Shown: positions 25,901-36,370, counted from the first letter of the stretch. The stretch is 64,000 bases of DNA from Megaustenia siamemsis (GCA_032433765.1 JAVIAB010000051.1:77802244-77866243), one strand, 5' to 3'. The notes: generated by a model from the letters alone, not told the origin. Numbers and translations: made by a program.

Positions 25901-26715
25901 AAGTTTAAGTTAAGTTAAGTTTTAAGTTTAAGTTAAGTTAAGTTAAATTTTAAGTATAAGTTAAGTTTTAAGCTTAAGTTAAGTTAAATTTTAAGTTTGA
26001 GTTAAGCTGTGTTTTAAGTTTTAGTAATGTTGTGTTTGTAAGTTTAAGTTAATTTTTAAGTTTAAGTAAAGTTTTAAGTTTAAGTTAAGTTAAGTTAAAT
26101 TTTAAGTATAAGTTAAGTTTTAAGCTTAAGTTAAGTTAAATTTTAAGTTTGAGTTAAGTTGTGTTTTAAGTTTTAGTAATGTTGTGTTTTAAGTTTAAGT
26201 TAAGTTGATTTTTAAGTTTAAGTTAAGTTTTAAGTTTAAGTTAAGTTAAGTTTTAAGTTTAAGTTAAGTTAAGTTAAGTTAAATTTTAAGTACAAGTTAA
26301 GTTTTAAGCTTAAGTTAAGTTAAATTTTAAGTTTGAGTTAAGTTGTGTTTTAAGTTTTAGTAATGTTGTGTTTTAAGTTTAAGTTAAGTTGATTTTTAAG
26401 TTTAAGTTAAGTTTTAAGTTTAAGTTAAGTTAAGTTGAGTTTTAAGTTTAAATTAAGTTGAGTTTTAAGTTTAAATTAAGTTGAGTTTTAAGTTTAAGTT
26501 GAGTTTTAAGTTTAAGTTAAGTTAAGTTTTAAGTTCAAGTTTAAGTTGAGTTTAAAGTTTAAGTTAAATTGAGTTTAAAGTTTAAGTTAAGTTGAGTATA
26601 AAGTTTAAGTTAAGTTGAGTTTTACGTATAAGGTAAGTTGAGTTTTACGTTCAAGTTAAGTTGAGTTTTAAGTTTAAGTTGAGTTTTAAATGTAAGTTTA
26701 AGCTGAGTTTTAATT

Positions 26716-26785
26716 TTTGGTTTGCGAGCTTTGGTTTGCCAGTTGCGAGTTTTGGTTTGCGAGTTGCGAATTTTGGTTGCAGTTA
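26716..26785. repeat. Boundary segment between two satellites
   Basis: About 70 bp with a short internal repeat, GGTTTGCGAG / TTGGTTTGC, seen three to four times. It separates the TTAAG-type satellite from the AAAGTT-type tract and fits neither. Confidence 0.7.
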
Positions 26786-27468
26786 AACGTTAACATAAAA
26801 GTTACAGTAAAATTTAAAGTAAAAGTTAATGTAAAAGTTAAAATAAAAGTTAAAGTTAAAGTAAAATTAAAAGATAAAGTAAAAGTTAAAGTAAAAGTTA
26901 AAGTAAAAGTTTAAGTAAAAGTAAAAGTTAAATTTAAAGTAAAAGTTAAAGTAAAATCTAAGGTAAAATTTAAAGTAAAAGTTAGAGATAAATTAAAAGT
27001 TAAAGTTAATGTTAAAGTTAAAGTAAAAGTAAAAGTAAAAGTAAAAGTAAAAGTAAAAGTAAAAAGTTAAAGTAAAAGTAAAAGTTAAAGTAAAAGTTAA
27101 AGTAAAAGTTAAAGTAAAAGTTAAAGTAAAAGTTAAAGTAAACGTTAAAGTAAAAGATAAAGTAAAAGATAAAGTAAAAGTTAAAGTAAAAGTTAAAGTA
27201 AAATTTAATGTAAATGTTAAAGTAAAAGTTAAATCAAAATTGAAAGATAAAGTAAAAGTTAAAGTAAAGTAAAAGTTAAGTAAAAGTTAAAGTAAAAGTT
27301 AAAGAAAATGTTAAAGTAAAAGTTAAGTAAATGTTAAAGTAAAAGTTAAAGTAAATGTGAAAGTAAAAGTGACATTAAAAGTTAAAGTGAAAGTTAAAAT
27401 TAAAGTTAAAGTAATAGTAAAAGTAAAAGTTAAGGTAAAGGTAAGGTTAAAATAAAAGTAAAGGTAAG
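26786..27468. repeat. (GTTAAAGTAAAA)n-type simple repeat
   Basis: About 680 bp made of AAAGTT and AAAAGT hexamers, again without C on the plus strand. The long lysine/valine-rich reading frame starting in the boundary segment is a by-product of the repeat. Confidence 0.95.
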
Positions 27469-27469
27469 A

Positions 27470-28645
27470 GTACTACAAAAAAAGCATTCAACAGTATTCA
27501 TAGAGATTCTTTGTGGAAAATTCTGAAGCAATATGGCTTACCATAAAAAATCATAAATATTATTAAAGACATGTATGATGGTTGCACATGTGCAGTTCGA
27601 GCATAGGAAGGACTGAGCGAATGTTTCCCAATAGAAACTGGGGTTAAACAAGGATGTATTTTATCGCCCTTGTTATTTGGAATTGTTATGGACTTCATAA
27701 TGAAGAAATGCTGCACTGGTAATAAAGGCATCGAATGGATACAAGGAGACCATTTGGAGGACCTGGACTTTGCTGATGACATAGTTCTCATCAGCAATCA
27801 GATAAAAACGATGCAGGAAAACACAAATGAACTATCATCAATAGCCAGCAAAATTGGGCTTGAGGTCAATCATGAAAAGACTAAAGTCATGAAAAGTTTA
27901 ATTCCAACAAGTGACAAAATATACATGGAAAACAAACCAGTAGAAGAGATCGATCACTTCATCTATCTTGGAAGTCACATTGATCGAGAAGGGGATACGA
28001 GCAAAGAAATTAGAATCAGACTGGCTAAAGCAGCAATGTCTTTCAGAAGCCTTGAAAAGTTGTGGAAATCAAAACTCATTAGCACAAACACAAAACGTAG
28101 GCTATTCAAATCAAATGTACTATCAACCCTTACGTATGCGTGTGAAAGCTGGAAAACAACAAGAGATATAGAAACAAAGTTGAACGCATTCGAAAATAAA
28201 TGTCTAAGGAAAATACTTGGTATAGAATGGAACGAATTCAAAACAAACGAGGAAATTAGAGAAATCGCCAATCAACCACTAATATCTTCAGTAATAAAGA
28301 AAAGACGATGGTCATACGTTGGACATGTGATGAGAAGAGATAATAATCGAATAGCAAAGCAAGCCCTCATATGGGAAACAACAGGTAAAAGAAAAAGAGG
28401 AAGACCCAGGGAGACACTGAGAAGAACATTGATGAGAGAGGCAAGAGCAGCAGGAATCGGCTCCCTCAATGAGATAGAACTGCTTGCACAGAACAGAGAC
28501 AGATGGCGAGATTTGATAAAATATCTTTAAAAGAAAACTGCTAGAACAAAAATTCATATAGGAGAAGGTGTATCTTGGTCTACGCCCTATGGGCCGGTTA
28601 CGGCTCGAAAGGTCAATAGATAGATAGATAGATAGATAGATAGAA
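27470..28645 (+). mobile_element. LINE, 3' half with RT core and C-terminus
   Basis: The element starts abruptly at the end of the satellite. From 27483 it reads KAFNSIHRDSLWKILKQYGL with stops further on, then GVKQGCILSPLLFGIVMDF and the catalytic box LDFADDIVLIS (about 27766-27798). The frame then stays open to 28530 through KTKVM, YLGSHIDREG, LSTLTYACESW, RRWSYVGHVMRR and KRKRGRPRETL. The 3' UTR has GCCCTATGGGCCGG and ends GGTCAATAGATAGATAG, passing into a GATA microsatellite. Earlier parts of the protein are missing and carry nonsense codons, so it is dead, though the last 286 codons are intact. Confidence 0.9.
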
Positions 28646-28728
28646 GAGTGAGTGAGTGAGTGAGTGAGTGAGTGAGTGAGTGAGTGAGTGAGTGAGTGAG
28701 TGAGTGAGTGAGTGAGTGAGTGAGTGTG
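28613..28728. repeat. (GATA)n-(GAGT)n compound microsatellite
   Basis: GATA tetramers at the 3' tail of the preceding LINE are followed by about 20 GAGT tetramers. It is probably an expansion seeded by the LINE tail. Confidence 0.95.
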
Positions 28729-28729
28729 T

Positions 28730-29430
28730 GCATGTGCGTTTGCGTTTTCAGGCGTGGGTGAATTTCGATTTCTTCTCAGATTTTCACATTGAATCATTGA
28801 ATGATCTTTGTGTTGTTTATTTTCGTTTTTCAAAACAACTTTTTTTCACAGGTCTGTCTTCTGTGTCCACTCTATGGCCATGTTGGCATTGGTAGCATTA
28901 AGCTGGCGAAGGAGAACTGCTTTCGGGGTAACTGAAAGTAGTATGACCATAAAGATCATGGCAGTTACTAAAGCGAATCCATGGCTCGAAATACAACCTT
29001 TTACTCACGTGTGTTTTCTGAGGGATTTGATCAAGTAGATCAAAGGGGTTCAAAGACAGTGGTTGGTGTCATTAAAGATTTCAAGACTAACAAGTGTATG
29101 TTTCATCTTCGTCCCTGGGTACTTGACACAAGGAAGTAGACACCAGCGACAATGAAAATTTCATGGTGGTCGTAGGAAAAAACAGTGACAGTTTGACAAG
29201 AAACCAAAGCGTAAGTTTACCAAAGTCGAAGCAGCTCGCAATGAAGCTCCACGAGACACAGAAAGCAACTGACACTGAAGAGGAGCTGCCCACCGCCCAC
29301 GCCTGGCCAGCTCGTCATAGACACCAGCGAGTCCGAAGAAGAAACACCATCACGGGCAGAGAGAACAAAATAACACAATCTGAGAATCAAGCACGTTTCA
29401 GAACCAAGAAGTGTTTAAATAATTGATTGT
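28730..29430. other. No recognised feature
   Basis: Mixed-composition DNA between two LINEs. Reading frames of 76 to 87 codons occur on the plus strand, but no domain or motif was recognised and no splice arrangement is evident. Confidence 0.4.
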
Positions 29431-29434
29431 TTTA

Positions 29435-29611
29435 AATTAACATGTGCATATTAATAATAGTAAGTTTTGATCTAAATAATCTACTTACTATAAAAACGGC
29501 TTATCTTATATGTCTATCTATTAATGTTAGGGGACTCGGGTTCAAAGTGAACAAAATCACCATATTTCTCCCTCCACGCTGTATGTTTAATATTGTAGTG
29601 CCTCTCACCTC
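29435..29611 (+). mobile_element. LINE endonuclease N-terminal scrap
   Basis: The frame contains SINVRGLGFKVNKITIF, resembling the start of the AP-endonuclease domain of L1-like LINEs (N-x-R-G-L). It ends at 29611 where it is joined to the 3' end of a different LINE copy. Confidence 0.45.
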
Positions 29612-29955
29612 TTCAGTAATCAAGAAAAGACGATGGTCATATGTTAGACATGTGATTAGGAGAGATAATAACCAAATAACAAAGCAAGCCCTCATATGGG
29701 AAACAACGGGTAAGAGGAAAAGATGCCGACCCAGAGAGACACTGACACATTGTTCAGAGAGGCAAGAAAAGCAGGAGTAGGCTCCCTCAGTGAGATAGAG
29801 TTGCTTGCACGGAACAAATGTCGAGATTTGATAGAATATCTTTACAAGAATTGAAATCTGCTGGAATACAAATTTAGATAAGAGAAACAGTATCTGAGTC
29901 TATGCCCTATGGGCCGGCAACGGCTCGGAAGGTCAATAGATAGCTAGATAGATAT
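29612..29955 (+). mobile_element. LINE 3' end, relative of the 27.5-kb copy
   Basis: Starts SVIKKRRWSYVRHVIRRDNN and follows the 28.27-28.62 kb sequence through TGGGAAACAACGG, GCCCTATGGGCCGGCAACGG and GGTCAATAGATAG. Small deletions break the frame. It is a 5'-truncated copy of the same family. Confidence 0.9.
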
Positions 29956-29959
29956 CACC

Positions 29960-30105
29960 TCCACTGATCGTCCACTTACTGACTCCAAATTATGTGCGCC
30001 TCAGCTTGCATTTCTTTCTTACTTGTCTATATGCGGATTCTTTAATCACACTTATTTCGGCTCTAGTGTCAATCAATGCTCTAAACGTATGTCTATCTAT
30101 CTTAA
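29960..30105 (-). pseudogene. Ty3-like LTR retrotransposon protease remnant
   Basis: The minus strand reads FRALIDTRAEISVIKESAYR. This fits the retroviral-type aspartic protease motif ALIDTGAxxSxI, except that the active-site glycine is arginine (DTR instead of DTG). Upstream frames contain stops. It lies downstream of the gag remnant on the same strand, in the expected gag-protease order. The fragment is cut short by the LINE at 29612-29955. Confidence 0.6.
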
Positions 30106-30264
30106 CAAAACACAAACTTGGGTCTCCCTTCATATTTTACTGTCAGGCCAATCATAATTTCTCTCACTCTTTGGGGCCTGAGTCCAAGTGCGAGGTGTTA
30201 GTTTCCTGTTTGAATCCATGACTCATCTTAGTTCTATTATATGGTGATCTATGATCTCTTAGAT

Positions 30265-30577
30265 TGTTTCCACATTGCGGCCTCAGTACATCGCGGATTG
30301 TTCAAAAATTCAAAATTGAGGAATTATTATTTAAAAAAAAACATTATTTTATGTATGTTATTTAAACTATTCATATTTTATTTACATGTTTGAAACTATT
30401 CTTTAATGTTCTAATGATAACATATGCACTTATATGGTTTCATATACACTTATTGATATTATACATACAAAAAAAATGTACGTATGTTAAAAATGAGAGG
30501 GTGACACTACTTCGCGGTTTTTCACTTATCGCGGCCGGTTCTGGTCCCTATTAACCGCGATAACTGAGGGATTACTG
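30265..30577 (+). mobile_element. Possible pogo/Tigger-like DNA transposon remnant
   Basis: The right end has a pattern common to Tc/mariner-pogo type ends: CGCGGTTTTTCACTTATCGC, then AACCGCGATAACTGAGGGAT and TACTGTA, with TA at the edge. A less clear CGCGG-bearing left end lies near 30283-30300. The inside is AT-rich with no transposase. It interrupts the gag remnant on the other strand. Confidence 0.4.
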
Positions 30578-31530
30578 TACTCTTGTCTACAATTTCGAGC
30601 AATATGACCAAGTTTACCGCAATTAAAACATCTCTTGTTTTCTACGAATCCTTCTATTCTTTGTTGTGGTCTTCTAACACTTCTTCTATTCCATCTGTGT
30701 CTGGCATGATCTATTTCCATTGGTATATGTTTTGCTTCTCTATCCCCTCTATTCTGAACATGTCTGTCTTTATCCCCATTTGTGGGTGACTCAATTCTCT
30801 TGTTGAACCTATGTTCCTGGTTTCCTCATGTCTTGTGCACCTTGGAATGTTTGAATTGTCTTCAATGGCACATCTTTTCAAATGGTTTTCTTCTTTAATT
30901 GGTAAATCCAATGTTTAATTGATTGTCTTCAGCTCATTTCTAAGCAAATACAATCTTAACCTCCTGTTGTTTAACTCTTCAATAAAAATAGTTATTATCT
31001 GCAACTGGATATCCTCATTCCTTTCACATGACACAGCGCAAATGCTCTTTCCGCTAAACTAATCAGTCTCCATACGTACACACGGCTTCCCTTCTTTTTG
31101 CTTCATTTTGTGCAATCTTGCAAATAAATCTTGTGGACTCCTTTCTTCTGCATACCTCAACTGTTCATATTTGTTCGCACTCGCCCACGTTTCCACGGGT
31201 ACTGACTCTAATCTTCTTATGAACGCAGACACTTCATCTGAACTGGTCTGAAATGCTATATTCCTTAGTTCTTTATTTTTCGTTTAGTGAGCTAATTTTT
31301 TCTATATATTCTATCCATGCTCTAAATTTCGATGGTTCTCCTTTGGACGTGGTAGTCCAATTGTTAATATTTTGATAGTTCATTGCTATCCTCAACTCAA
31401 TTACCGTTTCAGTTGATAATCGCATCGCCTCATTGGCAGGATCTAAGCTTGTTGCCATGTTATTTTTAGCACCAATACAATTTCTCACTTCGATCGATTG
31501 ACACGGCTGTAAAAAAAATTGTCCAATCAT
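30526..31530 (-). pseudogene. LTR retrotransposon gag remnant with CCHC zinc knuckle
   Basis: Two minus-strand segments survive. The upstream one (31530-31273) reads MATSLDPANEAMRLSTETV and NYQNINNWTTTSKGEPSKF, like a capsid-region start. The downstream one (30720-30526) holds a clear zinc knuckle, CFNCGKLGHIARNCR, after the basic stretch RRSVRRPQQR. Frameshifts and stops lie between. With the protease scrap at 29960-30105 this is one decayed element of Ty3/gypsy or similar type. No envelope gene or LTRs were recognised. Confidence 0.75.
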
Positions 31531-31695
31531 CTGCTAATATCTAACTCCTGATTCTATATGTGCAAGAATGTGTTCCATTTAATTTTTATTTAATTATCCA
31601 ATTAAGATTTTCATTTCACTGAGATTCGTCTCACTGGAAGGAAAACACAGTTTATATTACTTGCTCTGGACAAATTTCAATCCATTATTTGTAAC

Positions 31696-31699
<4 letters not shown>

Positions 31700-31747
<48 letters not shown>

Positions 31748-31784
31748 ATATATATATAATATATATATATAATATATATATATA
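31700..31784. repeat. (TA)n microsatellite
   Basis: A TA tract of about 85 bp with TGTGTG and AATA interruptions. The isoleucine/tyrosine-rich minus-strand reading frame over it is a by-product. Confidence 0.95.
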
Positions 31785-31859
31785 AATTAAATACTATTTT
31801 ATAACGCGTGTATTCTACCAAACAATAACAAGTCATTAAGTTCCATTTCAACAATTAAT

Positions 31860-32360
31860 TCAAAAGGACAATCAATCAATTCATAAATATAATTAACTAA
31901 GTATCTTACTTAATAATCCGTAGAAAATGAAAGAACACACGCGATGTTTATGTTTCTTAATGGAGACAAATAATAATAAATGAATATTATTATAGAGGGA
32001 AACTTCCGAGGCGTTATGTTTCTTAAGCCAGAATTAGGTTACAATCACACAGTGACACAGTCACGTGGATTGCACGGATGCCTCTCCAGACACAACGTTT
32101 TAAGTTCGACGATCTCACAATGTCACACTGTTCCCTAGTTAACCTGGATTTGTCGTACGCTAATTGACAATTGATGCTTTCAGTCTTAAGCGTGCTCTGT
32201 TGTCTTGCAATATTCGGGAGTTTCTCGTGACACGAAGCGCTGAAGTAACTTGAACTCTTTAGTTGTGAACTTATTGTTGACATCAATTTGACTTGTCTCG
32301 ACAACTTGAGCATGCTTTGTCTTGAGCTTTCACGATAACTTGCTATTTTGAGTTCGTGAT
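31860..32360. other. No recognised feature
   Basis: Unique-looking sequence between the TA tract and the next LINE. A 96-codon minus-strand frame (32313-32023) has no recognised motif. Confidence 0.35.
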
Positions 32361-32364
32361 CTGT

Positions 32365-32945
32365 TCATCACCATCATCGAGTGCCATCTCCGCATCGAAG
32401 GTTGGCTACCATGGAGCACCATTCTGCTCTGTCTCTTGCTTTGATGGTGCAGGTTGTCATAGGCTGGTTTGTCCATCTTTGATGTTACTCGTCCATGTTA
32501 GTCTTGGTCTGCCTTTGCCTCTTTTACCTTGTATTATTTTCCCCTCCAGGATTACTTTTAGCAGGCTGTTGTGTCTTTTAACAATGTCCAAAAATCGCAT
32601 TTGTCTTGTTTGAATTGTGTTTAGTAGTTTTCTCTTCATTTTTAGTTGTTTTAAGACTTCATCATTTGTTTTCTTTTCCTTCAATCCAATTCTAACTATT
32701 CTTCTATATATCCACATTTCAAAGGCTTAAATTCTCTGTTCTGTTTTCTTGTCTAATGTCCATGTTTCTGCACCATATAGAAATGTTGAGAAGACATAAC
32801 ATTTTTGCTAAATTGTTTTTATGTTAGTATGTTCTTCATGACAGAAGAAGAAGAAGAAGATGATCATAGTTTTAGTCTTTTTTATATTCATTTCTAGTCC
32901 ATATGTTTTGCTTGTCATGTTTATTTCACATTTGCGTAACCACAT
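32365..32945 (-). mobile_element. LINE family H 3' end, copy 1
   Basis: The minus-strand frame (32717-32457) reads WIYRRIVRIGLKEKKTNDEV, KMKRKLLNTIQTRQMRFLDI and KRGKGRPRLTWTSNIKDGQ. This is the C-terminal region of a LINE protein. The 3' end reads, in sense, GATGGTGATGAACAG near 32370-32385. Homologous copies lie at 54815-55560 and 63260-63780, also on the minus strand. The reverse-transcriptase core is absent. Confidence 0.85.
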
Positions 32946-33030
32946 TTGGTAAACTTAAAAATAGAGCGTGGGCCAACACCAAACTAACACTCAGGACAAA
33001 GATTTAAATTTATCAAAGGCGTGTGCTTAG

Positions 33031-33554
33031 TAAACTTCTATACGGATCAGAAGTTAACTTCATGTGCCGTCTGTGATATTAATGACCACAGACCAGGAGC
33101 CTCCAGTATGATTGATACAACTGTTGCACCAAGCATTTCATCAGCAGAGCCATATCTATGGAATGTTAATCTGACATTGTTCTTGAATGATGTCCAAGTT
33201 AATGAGACATCAGAAACGTGTGGCGGCAGCTACAAGAAGGGAGCGGAGAACATCAAGTTCTGCTGCTATAAAGGAGACTTGCCTTGCTATCCCAGAATTG
33301 CCTTAAATGGGATCGCTGTAGTTGAAAACTTCTCCTCTTGTGTAAACTACACATTCACATCTAAGAGTGAATCAGTGAAGGTCACAAAATCATATTCTTT
33401 CTGTGGTTTTACTAACTACCGGTCATGTGGATTCTGTTGGATTGGAAATGATAACTTACCACCACTGTGTGTCTATATGTTTGGAATTGGAGTCATCAAT
33501 GATGGCCTAACATCATCAAGTGCTATGACGATCATCATTTTCGGGAGGACGTGA
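33031..33554 (+). CDS. Cysteine-rich, glycosylated Ig-like exon candidate (unidentified)
   Basis: An open frame of about 175 codons with the look of an extracellular domain. It has paired cysteines (CGGSYKKGAENIKFCCYKG, LPCYPRIALNGIAVVENF, SCGFCWIGN) and four N-glycosylation sequons (NLT, NET, NFS, NYT). The spacing vaguely resembles an Ig-like domain, but no family was recognised with certainty. A possible but weak acceptor, GTGTGCTTAG, ends at 33030. There is no ATG with a signal peptide, so if real this is an internal or last exon. The frame ends with TGA at 33552-33554, exactly where a dispersed repeat begins. Its biased composition is unlike the LINE frames around it. Confidence 0.45.
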
Positions 33555-33970
33555 ACTCCCATGGTATATGGTGGATAGGCGGTAGGAACCATTGAAGGTT
33601 ATGTCTGAAAAGTGTTCCTTCTTGCAGTTTCCTCATATTCCAAGTCCGGCTTGTTGCAGGAGCTACTGAGTTAAGTGCTCTGTGCACACCGTGAGCTGTG
33701 TGTCTCATCCATTTTGATCCTTCTTCGATATCCCGCTTGTTTACGATGAATGATGACATCGTATGACAGGGAACGGTTGGCTGTGTTCACTTTCTGCGCG
33801 GTTTCACCTTATGTCTTTTGGCGTGTGCTGAGACAGCTACGATGGGGACTACAGTTACCTTTCTTTGTTTGGGAGATGAGTTATATAGTAATTTGGATGA
33901 TTCCACTGGCACGGGCGGTTGAGCAATTATGGATTTTAATTCGTTTGCTATGATATCGAGGCCTTCCATA
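33553..33970 (+). repeat. Dispersed repeat family G, copy 1
   Basis: Matches 62308-62720: GGTGGATAGGCGGTAGGAAC, TTTCCTCATATTCCAAGTCC, GAGTTAAGTGCTCTGTGCAC and GATTCCACTGGC. Length is about 410 bp, with no coding motif. The class is unknown; it may be the untranslated end of a larger element. Confidence 0.8.
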
Positions 33971-34430
33971 ACCAATAACGGATCAGAAACTTGGACTACT
34001 TATGCAGGGCAGGAAGAAAGACTAAACATCTTTCATGTGAGTTGCCTTCGAAAGATTATGAACATCAAATGGCAGGACAAAGTAACTAACTCTAATGTCT
34101 TACAGGGAGCCAAACTCCCATCCATCATGGCAGGACAAAGTAACCGACTCTAATATCTTAGGAGCAAACTCCCATCTATCACGGCAACACATTTCAAGGT
34201 TGCTATATCATGTAAGAAGAATGGCAAACTTTCGTATTCCCAAGCAAATATTGTACGGTGAACTTAAGGACGGAAAGAGAGCAAAGGGAAGACCAGTGCT
34301 GAGATATAAGGATGTTTGCATGGCTTCCCTGAGGGAATTCTCTATCAGTAAAAGAAATTAGGAAAATCTGACTGCAGATCGTAGCATACGGAGAACACAA
34401 ATACAAAATGGCATTGTATCTTTCGAGGCA
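33971..34430 (+). mobile_element. LINE C-terminal fragment
   Basis: The frame reads NGSETWTTYAGQEERLNIFH then RKIMNIKWQDKVTN, and from about 34200 RLLYHVRRMANFRIPKQILY followed by GKRAKGRPVLRYKDV. These are LINE ORF2 C-terminal motifs, related to 7630-7905. A 48-bp internal repeat (GGCAGGACAAAGTAAC at 34072 and 34129) shifts the frame. The element is dead. Confidence 0.8.
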
Positions 34431-34854
34431 TAGCTGACATCAAATTCGCGAGACAAAGGAGAGGATAGCAGGCACCACGAATACATCTTGTTCGTTCTGT
34501 GTCTGGATCTGTTTATCCAATATTGGCAGATTTAGCCACGAGAGAAGCTGTTCAGCAAAGTAGCATCCAAAATAAAACACAATTATTTTTACCAAACTGC
34601 TGATTTGTCATGATTGCTTGCTATCAACAGTCTGTTAAGGCGCCAAAGGCCATATTATACATCTGGACAACCCGGCGCAAGTGAGATTTAGTGGTTATCA
34701 CCAATGATCTAATAGCGGGTATTAATTATTGATTATATTGATACAACTGATGGGTATTTGTGGTCTATGGATAGTCACGTATCACGTGCAACTGACGACA
34801 TGCCAGAAGTTTGTTAAGGGGAGAGAAATCATGTTGTTAGGATTTTAGTGGCAA

Positions 34855-35215
34855 GTGGATTGAGTGAATGTGTGGGTAAGTGAATGAGTGGGCAGGTGAT
34901 TGCGTGGGTGAGTTAGTAAATGAATAAGTGGGTCTTAGGGTGGGTGGGTGAGTTGGTAGGTGGGTGGGTGAGTGAGTGATTGAGTTGGTGAATGAGTGAG
35001 CTTGAGAGTGAGTTAGTGGGTGGGTTGGTAGTTGTGTGAGTGACTGAGTAAGGTGTGTGAGTGAGTGATTAGAGGTGGGTTAGTAAGTGAGTGATTGTAT
35101 AAGTAAGTTGGTGGAATGGGTTGGTGGATTGTTGTGCGGATAGGGGTGAGTGGGTGGTTTGGTGGGTGATTTGGTGGATGGGTAAGTTAGTGAGTAGGTG
35201 AGTGAGTGAAACGTA
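34855..35215. repeat. Degenerate GTGA/GTGG tetranucleotide tract
   Basis: Plus-strand variants of GTGAGTGAGTGG and GTGGGTGAGTTG run for about 350 bp with many substitutions, which indicates an old simple repeat. Confidence 0.85.
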
Positions 35216-35379
35216 GAAATAGAGCTATATTGAGCGAGAATAAAGAGAGAGAGAGAGAGAGAAATGATTGGTAATTAGGTACATATAGGAGCTCATGTTG
35301 TCACCATTAGAGAAATTTTAGAAAGTTGTGATCTTGAACATTTCCATGGGCTCCTTATATTGTTATGACGCGAATAGCT

Positions 35380-35603
35380 CACGCAGTTTTGTTAACTGTA
35401 TAATGTAAGATAATAGAACAGCTGGAATATATTGTAACAACTGCGAACATTGAGGGACGAAGAGATAGAGGGAAGCAAAGGAAAAAGATACCAGACAGCT
35501 TAAGAAAATGGCTTGGCAAAAGATCAACAACAGAAATGATGAATAACTGTCGTGATCGAAAATTGTGGAGAGACATGACACCTACGCCAGCAGGCATAGT
35601 ACT
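35380..35603 (+). mobile_element. LINE family F 3' end
   Basis: Sense sequence matches the copies at 46395-46640 and 6010-6186: GAACAGCTGGAATATATTGT, GAGGGACGAAGAGATAGAGG, AAATGGCTTGGC and GTGGAGAGACATGAC. The coding end reads KIPDSLRKWLGKRSTTEMM and then RDRKLWRDMTPTPAG. Its GATGAT tail has become the long triplet repeat that follows. Confidence 0.9.
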
Positions 35604-35765
35604 TGATGATGGTGATGATGATGATGATGGTGATGATGGTGATGATGGTGATGATGGTGATGATGATGATGATGGTGATGATGGTGATGATGGTGATGAT
35701 GGTGATGATGATGATGATGGTGATGATGGTGATGATGGTGATGATGGTGATGATGGTGATGATGG

Positions 35766-35814
<49 letters not shown>

Positions 35815-35912
35815 GATGATGATGGTGATGATGGTGATGATGGTGATGATGATGGTGATGATGATGATGGTGATGATGATGATGATGATGGTGGTGATGA
35901 TGGTGATGATGG

Positions 35913-35943
<31 letters not shown>

Positions 35944-36050
35944 GGTGATGATGATGATGGTGATGATGGTGATGATGATGGTGATGATGATGATGGTGAT
36001 GATGGTGATGATGGTGATGATGATGATGATGGTGATGATGGTGATGATGG

Positions 36051-36081
<31 letters not shown>

Positions 36082-36242
36082 GGTGATGATGATGATGGTG
36101 ATGATGGTGATGATGGTGATGATGATGATGATGGTGATGATGGTGATGATGGTGATGATGGTGATGATGGTGATGATGGTGATGATGATGATGATGGTGA
36201 TGATGGTGATGATGGTGATGATGGTGATGATGGTGATGATGG

Positions 36243-36273
<31 letters not shown>

Positions 36274-36370
36274 GATGGTGATGATGGTGATGATGGTGAT
36301 GATGGTGATGATGATGATGATGGTGATGATGGTGATGATGGTGATGATGGTGATGATGGTGATGATGATC
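35604..36370. repeat. 765-bp GAT/GGT trinucleotide repeat (expanded LINE tail)
   Basis: Every triplet in one frame is GAT or GGT, with no interruption or frameshift for about 255 triplets. All frames except one are open, so it can be read as Asp/Gly, Met/Val, His or Ile/Thr-Ser repeats. None of these is evidence of a protein. It continues directly from the GATGAT tail of the LINE at 35380-35603. Confidence 0.97.

Larger units (their letters stand above)
10288..26715. repeat. 16.4-kb C-depleted AAGTT-type satellite
   Basis: An unbroken array of short variants built from TTAAG, TTTAAG and TTTTAAG, typically TTTTAAGTTTAAGTTAAG followed by extra TTAAG units. The plus strand has almost no C. Rare variant phrases repeat in a fixed order: TTTTAGTAATGTTGTG, AAGGAAAGTTAAATTTTAAG, TAATTTAAGCTAATTTTT and TTACGTTAACGTTAAG. 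They reveal higher-order units (see findings). No coding potential; stops are frequent in every frame. It may be a heterochromatic or centromere-type satellite, which the sequence alone cannot show. Confidence 0.97.

Noticed and set aside
10288..26715. CRISPR array or telomere-type repeat
   Set aside because: There are no unique spacers between repeats, the unit is not TTAGGG-like, and the context is animal nuclear DNA.
26717..26914. Lys/Val-rich plus-strand frame starting MVCELWFASCEF
   Set aside because: By-product of the C-free hexamer repeat and its boundary segment.
27670..28530. Host gene of 286 codons
   Set aside because: The LDFADDIVLIS box and C-terminal motifs are those of a LINE reverse transcriptase, and the upstream part has stops.
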